Of a DNA stretch of 64,000 nucleotides, positions 43,167 through 51,868 are shown one piece after another. Source of the DNA: Mycobacterium sp. 852002-51163_SCH5372311 (GTDB lineage: Bacteria; Actinomycetota; Actinomycetes; Mycobacteriales; Mycobacteriaceae); assembly GCF_001667115.1 (NCBI RefSeq), contig NZ_LZIJ01000203.1, positions 1 to 64,000 of the forward strand, written 5' to 3'. The notes below the pieces were generated by a model, which was not told where the DNA came from, searched no databases, and was given only the letters and a program-made list of their open reading frames with translations. Each line of letters opens with the position of its first letter. Position 1 is the first letter of the stretch. Made by a program: the position numbers and the translations under genes.

Positions 43167-43729
43167 CAGACTCCTTGCGTGAGAGTGCCAACCCGGCCAC
43201 CCGCCCGGACGGCATTTGACATCCTGCCTCATCCCCGCTGCGTGGGACGGGCCGGGTGGACCATCAGCACAGCTGGTGACCCCGGATCGCCGACCGCGCC
43301 ACACCACGCGCACACGCTTGCGAATCGGAGGTTCTGCGACTGCTAGGCAGCCGACCGGACTCGCAGGTTTGGGCGTCTGGCGGCCTGGGAATTCCGGAGC
43401 AACGCGGCGCGAAACCACGGCCTTGAGAATAAGGGCCGGTCGGCGTCGCTTCATCGGATCGACCGCCGTCGAGTGCGCTAGAGCACGTCAAGAAGTCCCG
43501 CCGGTTAGCTTGTTGGAAGGATGGGTCCGGCCCGGATGAACGGGCCGGATCCATCGACTTTCTGCGGCTCGGCCGACCTGAGCCGAGGTAAGCCGAGGTA
43601 AGCCGAGGTAGTTGTACAGCGGTGGAATAGTTCTGCGGTCAACCGGGTACTCAGCGCTGCGCCGGCAGACATCTCCGTAGGAGATGCCCATCCCGCCGAA
43701 GGGGCGGCTCACCGGCATGAGGTCTGGAG
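43167..43729. other. Non-coding region between pyrH and the GlnR-like regulator, with hairpins and a tandem repeat
   Basis: No supported gene in 563 bases. Three structures are visible: a 9-bp GC hairpin (43526-43534 with 43541-43549, loop GATGAA), exactly three AGCCGAGGTA units (43581-43610), and a 7-bp hairpin CATCTCC/GGAGATG (43670-43686) whose right arm sequence recurs at 43726-43732 over the regulator start codon. The pyrH promoter must lie near 43180-43260. Confidence 0.6.
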
Positions 43730-44464
43730 ATGTCCGTGGACGTTCTACTACTCACCGATGCGGACGACTTCGAATTGGCTTTGCCGACGCTGGACTCGTT
43801 CGCGCAGACGACCCGTCAGGTACCGCTCACTGACCACCTTGACGCGCTCCGCTACGGCGTCGACGTTGCGATTGTCGACGCGCGCACCGATCCCGCGGCG
43901 GCACGCAGGGTGTCCAGGCGGCTGACAGCCAACCTGCCGGGCGTGGCGGTGGTGGGTGTCGTCGCGCCATCGGATTTCATGGCCGTCGACATCGACTGGC
44001 ATTTCGACGACGTGCTGCTGCCGGCCACTGGCTCGGTGGAATTGCAGACACGGCTGCGGCTGGCCATCACCCGTCGGCGCAGCGCACTGGACGGCACTCT
44101 GAAATTTGGTGACCTCGTCCTGCATCCGGCAAACTACACGGCGTCGTTGTCGGGCAAGGACCTGGGCCTGACGCTGACCGAGTTCAAATTGCTGAATTTC
44201 CTTGTGCAGCATGCGGGTCGGGCATTCAGCCGGACCCGCCTCATGCACGAAGTGTGGGGATATGACTGCAATGGACGGGTGCGCACCGTCGACGTCCACG
44301 TGCGGCGCCTGCGGGCCAAGCTGGGGCCCGAGTACGAGTCGATCGTCGACACCGTCCGCGGGGTGGGCTACATGGCGGTGACACCGCCGCAGCCGCAATG
44401 GGTCGTCAGCGAACCGATGTTGACTCCGGCCCCGTCGCCGCCCACCGACTCGATCGCGCGATAG
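43730..44464 (+). CDS. GlnR-like OmpR/PhoB-family transcription regulator (Rv2884-like)
   Basis: The 244-residue product has an N-terminal receiver-like domain (about 1-105) with Asp residues in VDVAIVDARTDP but no clear kinase partner nearby. A C-terminal winged-helix domain follows (SLSGKDLGLTLTEFKLLNFLVQH, GRVRTVDVHVRRLRAKLG). It resembles GlnR-type atypical response regulators. The ATG follows GAGG by 7 bases. A tail of about 20 residues (PPQPQW onward) is Pro-rich. Confidence 0.87.
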   Translation: MSVDVLLLTDADDFELALPTLDSFAQTTRQVPLTDHLDALRYGVDVAIVDARTDPAAARRVSRRLTANLPGVAVVGVVAPSDFMAVDIDWHFDDVLLPATGSVELQTRLRLAITRRRSALDGTLKFGDLVLHPANYTASLSGKDLGLTLTEFKLLNFLVQHAGRAFSRTRLMHEVWGYDCNGRVRTVDVHVRRLRAKLGPEYESIVDTVRGVGYMAVTPPQPQWVVSEPMLTPAPSPPTDSIAR

Positions 44465-44469
44465 CGGCT

Positions 44470-45405
44470 TCAGGCGAACAGCGGCAGTGCGCGCTTGCGC
44501 GCCAGCGCGTCCATACCCCGCTGGATACTGTCCTGCACCTCGTGATACTTGCGCTCCACATACTCGTCGTCCTCGGCCCGCGCGGGGTCACGGTCCAGCT
44601 CGACGGGCGGCATGAAGCGGGTCCTGATCTTCGCCGGAAGTGGCAACTGCGGCAGAGCCGCCGGCGCGATGCCCCAGGGCAGCGAGACCGCCAGCGGGAA
44701 CACCTTGAGTCGCAGCACACGGTCGAGCTTCAAGACCTGCGACAGCCGGTCACCGCGGATGAGCACGGGCATCGCGTCGGCGCCGCCGACGGTCGCGATC
44801 GGCACTATCGGCACGCCTGCCCGAATCGCCATCTTCACGAAGCCCTTGCGTCCGGCGAGGTTTGCGCGATCACGCTCGGTCCAAGGCCGCAGCGAATCGA
44901 CCTCGCCGCCGGGCCACAACGCCACGTCACGCCCTTGCGCCAGTGCCGTGGCAATCGCATCCGGGGCGGCCGGAAGCACTCCCATCGCCCGGAAATACCG
45001 TCCGATGACGGGAATCGCCATCAGCGCGTCGTGCGCCGTGCCGTGCAGTGGACGGTCCTGGCCGAAACGCCGCCACCACTGCAACCCCACGGTCCAGGCG
45101 TCCCACACGAACGGAGCGCCGGAGTGAATGCCCACCAACAGCGCCGGCGGCGAGGGGACGTTCTCCCAGCCGTCGATCTCCATGCGGAACCAGTAGTCGA
45201 CGAGCACGTTCCAGAAAAACTTCTGGCGTTGCAGGGTGGCTTCGTCCTGACCGCCGAGATCCCACTGTCCGGCACGCTCGGCAACCCAGCCACTCAGCCC
45301 GCCGTCCTGCTCGCGCCGCCGTTTCCGCATCGCGGCCCGCGCATCCTCGGCGTGGTGCTCCGCTTGTTTGCGAACTTTCGATGGCCTTTCATCGGTGTGA
45401 GTCAT
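44470..45405 (-). CDS. PlsC-like acyltransferase-family protein
   Basis: The start is taken at 45405 (MTHTDERPSK) rather than 45423. A basic, charged N-terminal region (1-60) precedes the catalytic domain with GIHSGAPFVWD (acyltransferase His-x-Asp-type motif, with looser spacing than the usual H-x4-D), FPLAVSLPWG and WPGGEVDSL. It probably acylates a lipid or glycolipid acceptor. The substrate is unknown. Confidence 0.75.
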   Translation of the reverse strand: MTHTDERPSKVRKQAEHHAEDARAAMRKRRREQDGGLSGWVAERAGQWDLGGQDEATLQRQKFFWNVLVDYWFRMEIDGWENVPSPPALLVGIHSGAPFVWDAWTVGLQWWRRFGQDRPLHGTAHDALMAIPVIGRYFRAMGVLPAAPDAIATALAQGRDVALWPGGEVDSLRPWTERDRANLAGRKGFVKMAIRAGVPIVPIATVGGADAMPVLIRGDRLSQVLKLDRVLRLKVFPLAVSLPWGIAPAALPQLPLPAKIRTRFMPPVELDRDPARAEDDEYVERKYHEVQDSIQRGMDALARKRALPLFA

Positions 45406-45443
45406 TGCGGTGGGGTACCCCACGCGATCGGGTCTCTACACGA

Positions 45444-45478
45444 AGTTCCCCGTGCCACGGTCTGTGGCACGGGGAACT
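45444..45478 (-). terminator. Strong hairpin terminator after the MPT63-like gene
   Basis: A perfect 15-bp stem (45444-45458 with 45464-45478) and a 5-base loop lie between the stop of the MPT63-like gene (45502) and the start of the acyltransferase gene, both on the - strand. It should end the antigen transcript, although no T-run follows. Confidence 0.8.
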
Positions 45479-45501
45479 CGATTGCCGCGAACTGGAAGTG
45501 C

Positions 45502-46107
45502 TTACGACTGCGTCGGCGCCGCGTTAGGGGCCGGGCTCGGCGATGCGCCGGGCGCTGTCCCGGGCGCGGTGCCGGGTGCCGTCCCGTTGGGCGCCTGACC
45601 GGGCGCCGAGTTCGGCGTCGCGTTGGAAGTCCACACCAGGACGTCCTGGACGCCGTCGTTGTACACGACGCTGGTGGGCGGTGCGCCGGTCACGTCGAAG
45701 TAGACCTTCCCGCTCGCCTGGGCGCCCTGAGCGATGGGCGCGGGGCTGAGCGCGTTCGGCGTCGGTGACGTGCTGATCACCCGGTAGGTCTGATTGTCGT
45801 TGGTCCGGGCGTTGAAGTTGGACACCACAGGGGTGACGGTCCCGCTGTTCGCCCGCACGGTGACGTCGGCCTGCCAGAGGTGTCCGGTAGGCGTGTAGCC
45901 GGGGACCATGACATTGGTCGGCTCGAGATCGTTGACTGTGTAGGCGGTGACAAGTGGCCCGTCGACCAGCGTTTCACTGGTACCGAGTCCCTGGATGATG
46001 GGATTCGCCGAAGCCGGTGCCGCCGTGAAAAAACCAACCGCCGCAATGCCCGCGGCAGCAAGAGCCGTCCTGGCAGAGGTTTTCACTGTGTTACCGGTGA
46101 ACTTCAC
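45502..46107 (-). CDS. MPT63-like secreted protein (DUF1942)
   Basis: The start is the GTG at 46107 (VKFTGNTVK), which follows AAAGGAG by 5 bases; a longer frame begins upstream without a ribosome site. The 201-residue product has a signal peptide ending near PASA-NPIIQG and an immunoglobulin-like domain of the MPT63 (DUF1942) type (VNDLEPTNVMVPGYTPTGHLW, VVSNFNARTNDNQTYRV, SGKVYFDVTG). It ends in a Pro/Ala/Gly-rich tail with GTAP repeats. The function is unknown; the related MPT63 is a secreted antigen. Confidence 0.88.
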   Translation of the reverse strand: MKFTGNTVKTSARTALAAAGIAAVGFFTAAPASANPIIQGLGTSETLVDGPLVTAYTVNDLEPTNVMVPGYTPTGHLWQADVTVRANSGTVTPVVSNFNARTNDNQTYRVISTSPTPNALSPAPIAQGAQASGKVYFDVTGAPPTSVVYNDGVQDVLVWTSNATPNSAPGQAPNGTAPGTAPGTAPGASPSPAPNAAPTQS

Positions 46108-46379
46108 GTTGACTCCTTTCATTCGTGTCGTTCGAGCAGTTGTCCCGCTTCTGAGCACGCGGGTACTAAAACCGCACGGGTCGTCCGATACCCAACTGGC
46201 CGAACGCCAAACACGGACAACGAGGCGAAATGTGCTGGCGCACCGCAACTACCTGCGCAAACAGCCAGTTTTTCGTTGTTTTCCAATATTTTTCGTCAAG
46301 TTAAGTTCCAGCACTTGCTTAACATCGGCATCAAATGTCACCAAATCCACAGTCCGCCAATGCGGCGGCGCCGAAGCCG

Positions 46380-46407
46380 TTGATTGGCCGGGCAGTTGGC
46401 GGGTAGC
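46380..46407 (+). promoter_or_regulatory. Possible SigF/SigB-type promoter before the small stress-type gene
   Basis: GTTGAT (46380-46385) and GGGTAG (46402-46407) are 16 bases apart, partly matching the mycobacterial SigF/B pattern (GTTT-N16-GGGTA). The next three + strand or nearby genes (small protein, SDR, ChaB-like) are stress-type, which fits. The gap from 46108 also holds an AT-rich patch (46255-46320). Confidence 0.35.
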
Positions 46408-46454
46408 CGATCGATACGGCACGTCGATGAACCATCACCTGAGGAGAACTGTCC

Positions 46455-46649
46455 ATGGAACGCGGAAACGCCAAACACAGCCCACGCGAGGACGACCAAC
46501 TGAAACACGAATTGAGCGGCACACTGGCGGGCAACCGCTCCAGCCGCGCCGAGGAATGGCGTGATCCGGAGCCGCCGGCCGACGACGACAGGGATGTGCC
46601 CACCGCGGGTCCTGTGCAACCGCGAATCGTAAAACCCGGAGACGTGTGA
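46455..46649 (+). CDS. Small hydrophilic stress-type protein, 64 residues
   Basis: The ATG follows GAGGAG by 8 bases. The product is highly charged and lacks hydrophobic segments (MERGNAKHSPREDDQLKHEL, then AEEWRDPEPPADDD), the profile of a small disordered protein seen in actinobacterial stress operons. Its function is unknown. It is 81 bases before the SDR gene on the same strand. Confidence 0.65.
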   Translation: MERGNAKHSPREDDQLKHELSGTLAGNRSSRAEEWRDPEPPADDDRDVPTAGPVQPRIVKPGDV

Positions 46650-46730
46650 GTCGTCAACTACGAAAACATTTGCCTTAGTCCGGGATTCGACGCACAAGAA
46701 GAATTCAGAGGAATCAGAGAGGAAGTCGAG

Positions 46731-47571
46731 ATGAGCTTTCCACCGCAGCAGCAAGAAGTGCCCGGAATACAGGCTCGGATGAATCCAGTGCCAGATTGCG
46801 GCGAGAACAGTTACCAGGGCTCCGGAAAACTCACCGGTAAGCGGGCGATCATCACCGGCGGCGACAGCGGGATCGGCCGCGCAGTCGCGATCGCGTTCGC
46901 CCGCGAGGGTACGGACGTGCTGATCTCCTACCTCAACGAGGACGAGGATGCGCGGGACGTGGCGCGCTATGTCGAAGCTGCGGGCCGCAAATGCGTGCTG
47001 GTTCCCGGCGATCTGTCCGACCCGGCCCACTGCCGTGCGGTGGTCGAACGCGCCGCCGAAGAGTTCGGCCACATCGACATCCTGGTCAATAACGCCGCCT
47101 ACCAGATGATGCGCAAAAGCCTCGAGGAGATCAGCGACGAAGAATGGGAGTACACCTTCCGGCTGAATGTCGGCGCCTATTTTTATCTCGTCAAGGCGGC
47201 CTTGCCGTTCATGGGCGCGGGCTCGTCGATCATCGGGAGTTCCTCGGTCAACTCCGATTCGCCCAATCCCACCCTGGCGCCCTATGCGGCGACCAAGGCT
47301 GCGATCGCCAATTTCTCGGCCAGCCTCGCCCAACTGTTGGGCGACAAAGGAATTCGTGTCAACAGCGTCGCACCGGGCCCGATTTGGACACCGCTCATTC
47401 CCGCGACCATGCCCGCTGAAAGCGTCGAATCCTTCGGCGACAATGTGCCGCTGGGCCGCGCCGGCCAACCGGCGGAGCTGGCCCCGATCTATGTGCTGTT
47501 GGCCTCCGACGAGTCCAGTTACATCTTCGGGAGCACGGGTCGCGGTCACCGGCGGCCGGCCGATTCTTTGA
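46731..47571 (+). CDS. Short-chain dehydrogenase/reductase (general-stress type) with a frameshift near its end
   Basis: The protein is an SDR of the YhdF/glucose-dehydrogenase type: an N-terminal extension (PPQQQEVPGIQARMNPVPD), TGGDSGIG, NNAA, SSSVNSD and the Tyr-x3-Lys (YAATKAA). Up to SSYI at about residue 265 it reads normally. A single extra T in the run at 47526-47527 then throws the frame, and the expected end SGARVAVTGGRPIL (stop 47569-47571) lies in another frame. As read, the frame runs on to 47744, giving 337 residues with an arginine-rich nonsense tail. Without the extra base the protein would be about 280 residues. Confidence 0.8.
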
Positions 47572-47597
47572 CGATCTGCCGGCGGGCGAGGGTGCGC

Positions 47598-48011
47598 TCA
47601 ACGTCCTCTGACGCGGCGGTTTTCCCTCATGATCGCCTCGACCAGCTCCGACTTGGTCATCGTCGACCTGCCCCGCACATCGAGCCGGCGCGCGACGTCG
47701 AGCAGATGCTTTTTGCTGGCGTTGGCATTCACGCCCTCGGCTGAGCGGCCGGTGTTGTGCAGACCGCCACCCTCGGCGAGTTCGTCCGAAGGCCCTTTCT
47801 CCTCCTTGGGCTCCCAATGGTCACCGACTTTTTCGAAGCTGTGCTTGAGCGCGGAGTAGGCCACTCGGTGCGCCCGCTCCTCGCTGCCATATTGTTCGGC
47901 CGCGGCATCATGCGCTTTGCCGAAAGTGCGTTGCGCCTTGGCGTTGGACCGTTGCAGGGTGCTCGGCATCTCGCTCTTCTTCGGCTGGCCGGATTTGGTC
48001 GTCTTGGGCAT
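47598..48011 (-). CDS. ChaB-domain protein with a C-terminal Rho-N/SAP-like motif
   Basis: The 137 residues have a ChaB fold in the middle (STLQRSNAKAQRTFGKAHDAAAEQYGSEERAHRVAYSALKHSFEK) and a C-terminal helical segment resembling a Rho N-terminal or SAP-type nucleic-acid-binding motif (ASKKHLLDVARRLDVRGRSTMTKSELVEAI). It is a stress-linked small protein whose molecular function is unknown. It is divergent from marR, with a 60-base gap. Confidence 0.82.
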   Translation of the reverse strand: MPKTTKSGQPKKSEMPSTLQRSNAKAQRTFGKAHDAAAEQYGSEERAHRVAYSALKHSFEKVGDHWEPKEEKGPSDELAEGGGLHNTGRSAEGVNANASKKHLLDVARRLDVRGRSTMTKSELVEAIMRENRRVRGR

Positions 48012-48054
48012 TCGGCATGATTACCCCGTGCTGCTCGGCGTAAATCCGCGGATA

Positions 48055-48071
48055 TGTCAATATCGTTGACA
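48055..48071. promoter_or_regulatory. Palindromic operator over the marR start codon
   Basis: TGTCAA-TATCG-TTGACA is a perfect 6-bp inverted repeat whose right half ends at the A of the marR ATG. MarR proteins bind palindromes of this size and usually repress themselves; position and symmetry suggest autoregulation, and possibly control of the divergent ChaB gene. Confidence 0.75.
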
Positions 48072-48490
48072 TGGGTCAGGCCGAAGACGCCCCGCTGGGC
48101 TACCTGCTCTACCGCGTGGCCGCCGCGCTGAGGCCAGAGGTTTCCACCGTGCTGCGGCCGCTCGGCCTCACCCTGCCCGAATTCGTTTGCCTGCGTGCAC
48201 TTTCGATGTCTCCGGGATTGTCCAGCGCCGAATTGGCCCGCAACGCCAACGTCACGCCGCAGGCGATGAACACCGTGCTGCGCAAGCTGGAAAACGTTGG
48301 CGCAGTAGCGCGGCCGGAGTCGGTGTCGTCGGGACGGGCGCTGCCGGCCACCTTGACCGCCCCCGGCCGGGCCCTGCTGAAGCGCGCCGAGGCCGCTGTT
48401 CAGGTCGCCGATGCCCGCATCCTGGCCAAGCTGACCGCGGCCCAGCAACGCGAGTTCAAACGCTTGCTCGGCAGGCTGGGGTCCGACTGA
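48071..48490 (+). CDS. MarR-family transcription regulator (Rv2887-like)
   Basis: The 139-residue protein has the MarR winged-helix layout: a helical start (GYLLYRVAAALRPEV), the DNA-binding helices in LTLPEFVCLRALSMSPGLSSAELARNANVTPQAMNTVLRKLENVGAVARP, a basic wing (SSGRALPATLTAPGRALL) and a C-terminal dimerisation helix. The start codon lies inside the palindromic operator, so the mRNA probably has a very short leader. Related mycobacterial proteins respond to small aromatic compounds. Confidence 0.92.
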   Translation: MGQAEDAPLGYLLYRVAAALRPEVSTVLRPLGLTLPEFVCLRALSMSPGLSSAELARNANVTPQAMNTVLRKLENVGAVARPESVSSGRALPATLTAPGRALLKRAEAAVQVADARILAKLTAAQQREFKRLLGRLGSD

Positions 48491-48494
48491 GCGG

Positions 48495-49895
48495 TCAATC
48501 TTGGATGCGCGCCCACGGCCGCGCTTCTTCTAGCTCGTAGGCCAGTTCCAGCAGCCGTGCCTCGCCTCCGACATCGGCCGCCAGCATCATTCCCACCGGC
48601 AGGCCGTTCGCGGATTGCGTTAGCGGCAGCGAAATCGCTGGTTCCCCGGTGACGTTCTGCAGCGGCGTGAAAGCGACCCAGCTGGTCAGCCGTTCCAGCA
48701 GACGGTCGTAATCGGTGGGCGCCAGGTAACCGACCGGCGGCGTCGGATCGGCGAGCGTGGGCGTGAGCAAGACATCGTGAGTGCCGAAGAACTGAGCGCT
48801 GCGCCGGCGCAGAGTGCGCAGCCGCGCGATCGCCGTCGGCAGCCGGTGCATGTTGCGTCTGGTGTGGCGGGCCAACCCCAAGGTGAAGTTGTCCAGCCGG
48901 GTGCGGTCGAAGGTTTTGCCGAACCTGCGCCGGCCGATGCTCACCTGCGCCAGCGCCAGAAAGCCCCAGTACATGACGAAGTCATCGACGAAGCTGGTCG
49001 GCACCCAGGTGTCCACCTGCTCGACCCGGTGCCCCAGTTCCTCGAGCAGCCCGGCCGTCTTCAGCGTCAGCTCGCGCAGCTCGGGGCTGCAATCGCGCAG
49101 GATCGACCGCGTCACCACGGCGATCCGCAACCGCTGCTTGCCGGGTCGCATGACGTCGCCGACCGGCGGCAGCTTGGGGTTGAGCCACATGCGCTCGGCC
49201 TCCCGGTAGAACGCAGCGGTGTCACGCACCGAGCGGGTCAGCACGCCGTTGGCGACGATGCCCACCGGCAGCCGGCGATACTCCGGGTCCAGCGGCAACC
49301 GCCCGCGCGACGGCTTGAGCCCGACCAGGCCGTTGCAGGACGCCGGAATTCGGATCGAGCCACCGCCGTCGTTGGCGTGCGCGATCGGCACCACTCCGGC
49401 GGCGACGAAGGCCGCCGACCCCGACGACGAGGCGCCGGCCGTGTAGTCGGTGTTCCACGGATTGCGGACCGGACCCAACCGCGGGTGTTCGGCCGAAGCG
49501 CTGAACCCGAATTCCGACAACTGCGTCTTGCCCAGGCACACCGGCCCGGTGGCCAGGTACAGCTGGGTGAACTCGCTGTCCGCGACGGCGCCGTAGGGGG
49601 CCCAGGCGTCGGTGCCGCACATGGTGGGCAGCCCTGCGACGTCGATGTTGTCTTTGATGTACGTCGGGACGCCACCGAAGAAGCCGCGTCCCACGCCCCG
49701 CGACGCGGTGGCCCGTGCGCGCTGAAACGCCTCGTGCGCCAGGCCGTTGAGGGCGGGGTTGACGGCTTCGGTCCGCGAGATGGCCGCCTCGACCACGTCG
49801 GTCCTGCTGACCCATTCGGCGCGGATGGCGTCGGCCAGGCCGACGGCGTCCAGCTCGCCGAGGGCATCGTCGCCGAAAGCGTGGATGCGTTGCAT
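48495..49895 (-). CDS. amiC: Amidase-signature family hydrolase (AmiC-like)
   Basis: The start is ATG 49895 (MQRIHAFGDDAL); a longer frame is read through tsf and is not real. The 466 residues include the catalytic Lys in YIKDNIDVAG and the Ser-Ser region in TAGASSSGSAAFVAAG, followed by AHANDGGGSIRIPASCNGLVGLKPSRGR. It hydrolyses an unknown amide. It lies 33 bases downstream of tsf on the same strand. Confidence 0.93.
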   Translation of the reverse strand: MQRIHAFGDDALGELDAVGLADAIRAEWVSRTDVVEAAISRTEAVNPALNGLAHEAFQRARATASRGVGRGFFGGVPTYIKDNIDVAGLPTMCGTDAWAPYGAVADSEFTQLYLATGPVCLGKTQLSEFGFSASAEHPRLGPVRNPWNTDYTAGASSSGSAAFVAAGVVPIAHANDGGGSIRIPASCNGLVGLKPSRGRLPLDPEYRRLPVGIVANGVLTRSVRDTAAFYREAERMWLNPKLPPVGDVMRPGKQRLRIAVVTRSILRDCSPELRELTLKTAGLLEELGHRVEQVDTWVPTSFVDDFVMYWGFLALAQVSIGRRRFGKTFDRTRLDNFTLGLARHTRRNMHRLPTAIARLRTLRRRSAQFFGTHDVLLTPTLADPTPPVGYLAPTDYDRLLERLTSWVAFTPLQNVTGEPAISLPLTQSANGLPVGMMLAADVGGEARLLELAYELEEARPWARIQD

Positions 49896-49927
49896 GACAA
49901 CGACGCTAGCGGGCGACCCAAGTATTT

Positions 49928-50752
49928 CTAGGCTTGGCCCACCTCGAACCGAGCGAACCGCGTCACAGTCACGCCGGCCTCGTCGAGCAGGGCCTTGACG
50001 GTCTTCTTGTTGTCGGACACAGACGGCTGCTCGAGCAGCACCGCATCCTTGAAGAAGCCGTTCAGCCGGCCCTCGACGATCTTGGGCAGCGCCTGCTCCG
50101 GCTTGCCTTCGGCCTTGGCCGTCTCCTCGGCGATGCGGCGCTCGCTGGCCACGACGTCTTGCGGCACGTCGTCGCGGGACAGGTAGCGCGCCTTGAGCGC
50201 GGCGATCTGCAGGGCCACCGCGTGCGCCGCCTCTTTGGCTGCGGCGGCGCCGCCCTGGTACTCGACCAGCACACCCACCGCGGGCGGCAGGTCGGCCGAG
50301 CGCCGGTGCAGATAGGTCTCGACGGTGCCGTCGAATACCGCGACGCGGCGCAGTTCCAGCTTCTCGCCGATCTTGGCGGACAGCGCGGCGATGGCTTCCT
50401 CGACGGTCTGGCCGTCCGCGCTCGCACTCTTGAGCGACTCGACGTCGGCGGCCTTGGAGGCCACCGCAGCCGCCACGATCTCGTTCGCGAGCGCCTGGAA
50501 CTCCGCGTTCTTGGCGACGAAGTCCGTCTCGCAATTCAGCTCGATGAGCACGCCGTCCTTGGCGGCGACCAAACCCTCGGCCGTCGCCCGTTCGGCGCGC
50601 TTACCGACGTCCTTGGCGCCCTTGATCCGCAGCGCCTCGACGGCCTTGTCGAAGTCGCCGTCGGTTTCCACCAGCGCGTTCTTGCAGTCGAGCATTCCGG
50701 CGCCGGTCAGCTCCCGAAGTCGCTTGACGTCGGCAGCGGTGTAGTTCGCCAA
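49928..50752 (-). CDS. tsf: Elongation factor Ts
   Basis: EF-Ts regenerates EF-Tu:GTP. The 274 residues begin MANYTAADVKRLRELTGAGMLDCKNALVETDGD and contain ELNCETDFVAKN, the family signature. It lies 3 bases downstream of rpsB on the same strand, the standard bacterial rpsB-tsf pair. Confidence 0.98.
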   Translation of the reverse strand: MANYTAADVKRLRELTGAGMLDCKNALVETDGDFDKAVEALRIKGAKDVGKRAERATAEGLVAAKDGVLIELNCETDFVAKNAEFQALANEIVAAAVASKAADVESLKSASADGQTVEEAIAALSAKIGEKLELRRVAVFDGTVETYLHRRSADLPPAVGVLVEYQGGAAAAKEAAHAVALQIAALKARYLSRDDVPQDVVASERRIAEETAKAEGKPEQALPKIVEGRLNGFFKDAVLLEQPSVSDNKKTVKALLDEAGVTVTRFARFEVGQA

Positions 50753-50755
50753 TGC

Positions 50756-51607
50756 TCAGCCTTCCGTTGGATTTGGTTCGGTTGCGCCTGCAGCGGGGTC
50801 GGCAGGCGCCGCTGTCGCCGTTGCCGAGGCCAGCAGCTCCTGCTCCCATTCGGCCAGCGGCTCGGCGGCTAGCGAGTCCGGGGCTTCTGGCTTGCCGTCA
50901 CCGCGGCCCAGGCCGGCGCGGGCCTGCAGGCCTTCGGCGACCGCGGAGGCGATCACCTTGGTCAGCAGCGCGGCCGAGCGGATCGCGTCGTCGTTGCCGG
51001 GGATCGGGTAGTCCACCTCGTCGGGATCGCAGTTGGTGTCCAGGATCGCGATCACCGGGATGCCCAGTTTGCGGGCTTCGCCGACGGCGATGTGCTCCTT
51101 GTTGGTGTCGACGACCCAGACGGCCGAGGGCACCTTGGCCATGTCCCGGATACCGCCCAGGCTGCGCTCCAGCTTGTTCTTCTCCCGGGTCAGACCGAGG
51201 ATCTCTTTCTTGGTGCGGCCCTCGAAGCCACCGGTCTGCTCCATCGCCTCGAGCTCCTTGAGGCGCTGCAGCCGCTTGTGGACGGTGGAGAAGTTGGTGA
51301 GCATGCCGCCCAGCCAGCGCTGGTTCACATAGGGCATGCCGACGCGCGTCGCCTCGGCAGCGACGGACTCCTGCGCCTGCTTCTTGGTGCCCACGAACAG
51401 CACCGTCCCACCGTGGGCGACGGTCTCCTTGACGAACTCGTACGCCTTGTCGATGAAGGTCAGTGTCTGCTGCAGGTCGATGATGTAGATGCCGTTGCGG
51501 TCGGTGAAGATGAACCGCTTCATCTTGGGATTCCAGCGACGGGTCTGATGCCCGAAGTGGGTGCCGCTGTCGAGCAGCTGCTTCATGGTCACTACGGCCA
51601 TGGTCAC
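50756..51607 (-). CDS. rpsB: 30S ribosomal protein S2
   Basis: The 283-residue protein has the S2 signatures VVTMKQLLDSGTHFGHQTRRWNPKM and PVIAILDTNCDPDEVDYPIPGNDDA. A C-terminal Ala/Pro-rich extension (ASATATAAPADPAAGATEPN) is typical of mycobacteria. It is followed at 3 bases by tsf. Confidence 0.98.
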   Translation of the reverse strand: MTMAVVTMKQLLDSGTHFGHQTRRWNPKMKRFIFTDRNGIYIIDLQQTLTFIDKAYEFVKETVAHGGTVLFVGTKKQAQESVAAEATRVGMPYVNQRWLGGMLTNFSTVHKRLQRLKELEAMEQTGGFEGRTKKEILGLTREKNKLERSLGGIRDMAKVPSAVWVVDTNKEHIAVGEARKLGIPVIAILDTNCDPDEVDYPIPGNDDAIRSAALLTKVIASAVAEGLQARAGLGRGDGKPEAPDSLAAEPLAEWEQELLASATATAAPADPAAGATEPNPTEG

Positions 51608-51795
51608 GCCCAGCTTTCATTTGTCGGTTGTCGCCCGGCGTCGGGTGAGGCCAGGCCCTGGCGCCTGCTGCGATGCCGGACCCAGCCGAGAAAAACCCGG
51701 TCGGGACCGCCCGGCATGCGGTGCGAATTCCTAATACAACGGGAGTCGCGGTGCAGACGCGCGAAGTCAGCCCGCCTGAACGAGCTGCGTGGAGA

Positions 51796-51801
51796 AGTTT
51801 A
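51796..51801 (-). promoter_or_regulatory. Candidate -10 element for rpsB-tsf
   Basis: On the - strand TGTAAACT gives an extended -10 with TAAACT (51801-51796), fitting the mycobacterial TANNNT pattern. No good -35 is seen 17 bases upstream. It lies in the 261-base gap between rpsB and the divergent M23 peptidase, which shows no gene. Confidence 0.4.
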
Positions 51802-51868
51802 CACGTCGTATTCCACAGGGGCTGCGCGGTGACTGGCCCGCTGGTCGTCGGGGCGCTGAACTGAAGCG

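Noticed and set aside
47572..47744. In-frame continuation of the SDR gene
   Set aside because: It is the out-of-frame tail after the frameshift; the conserved end is in the other frame.
48495..50534. Very long - strand frame joining the amidase gene to another frame of tsf
   Set aside because: The upstream part is tsf read out of frame; the amidase starts at 49895.
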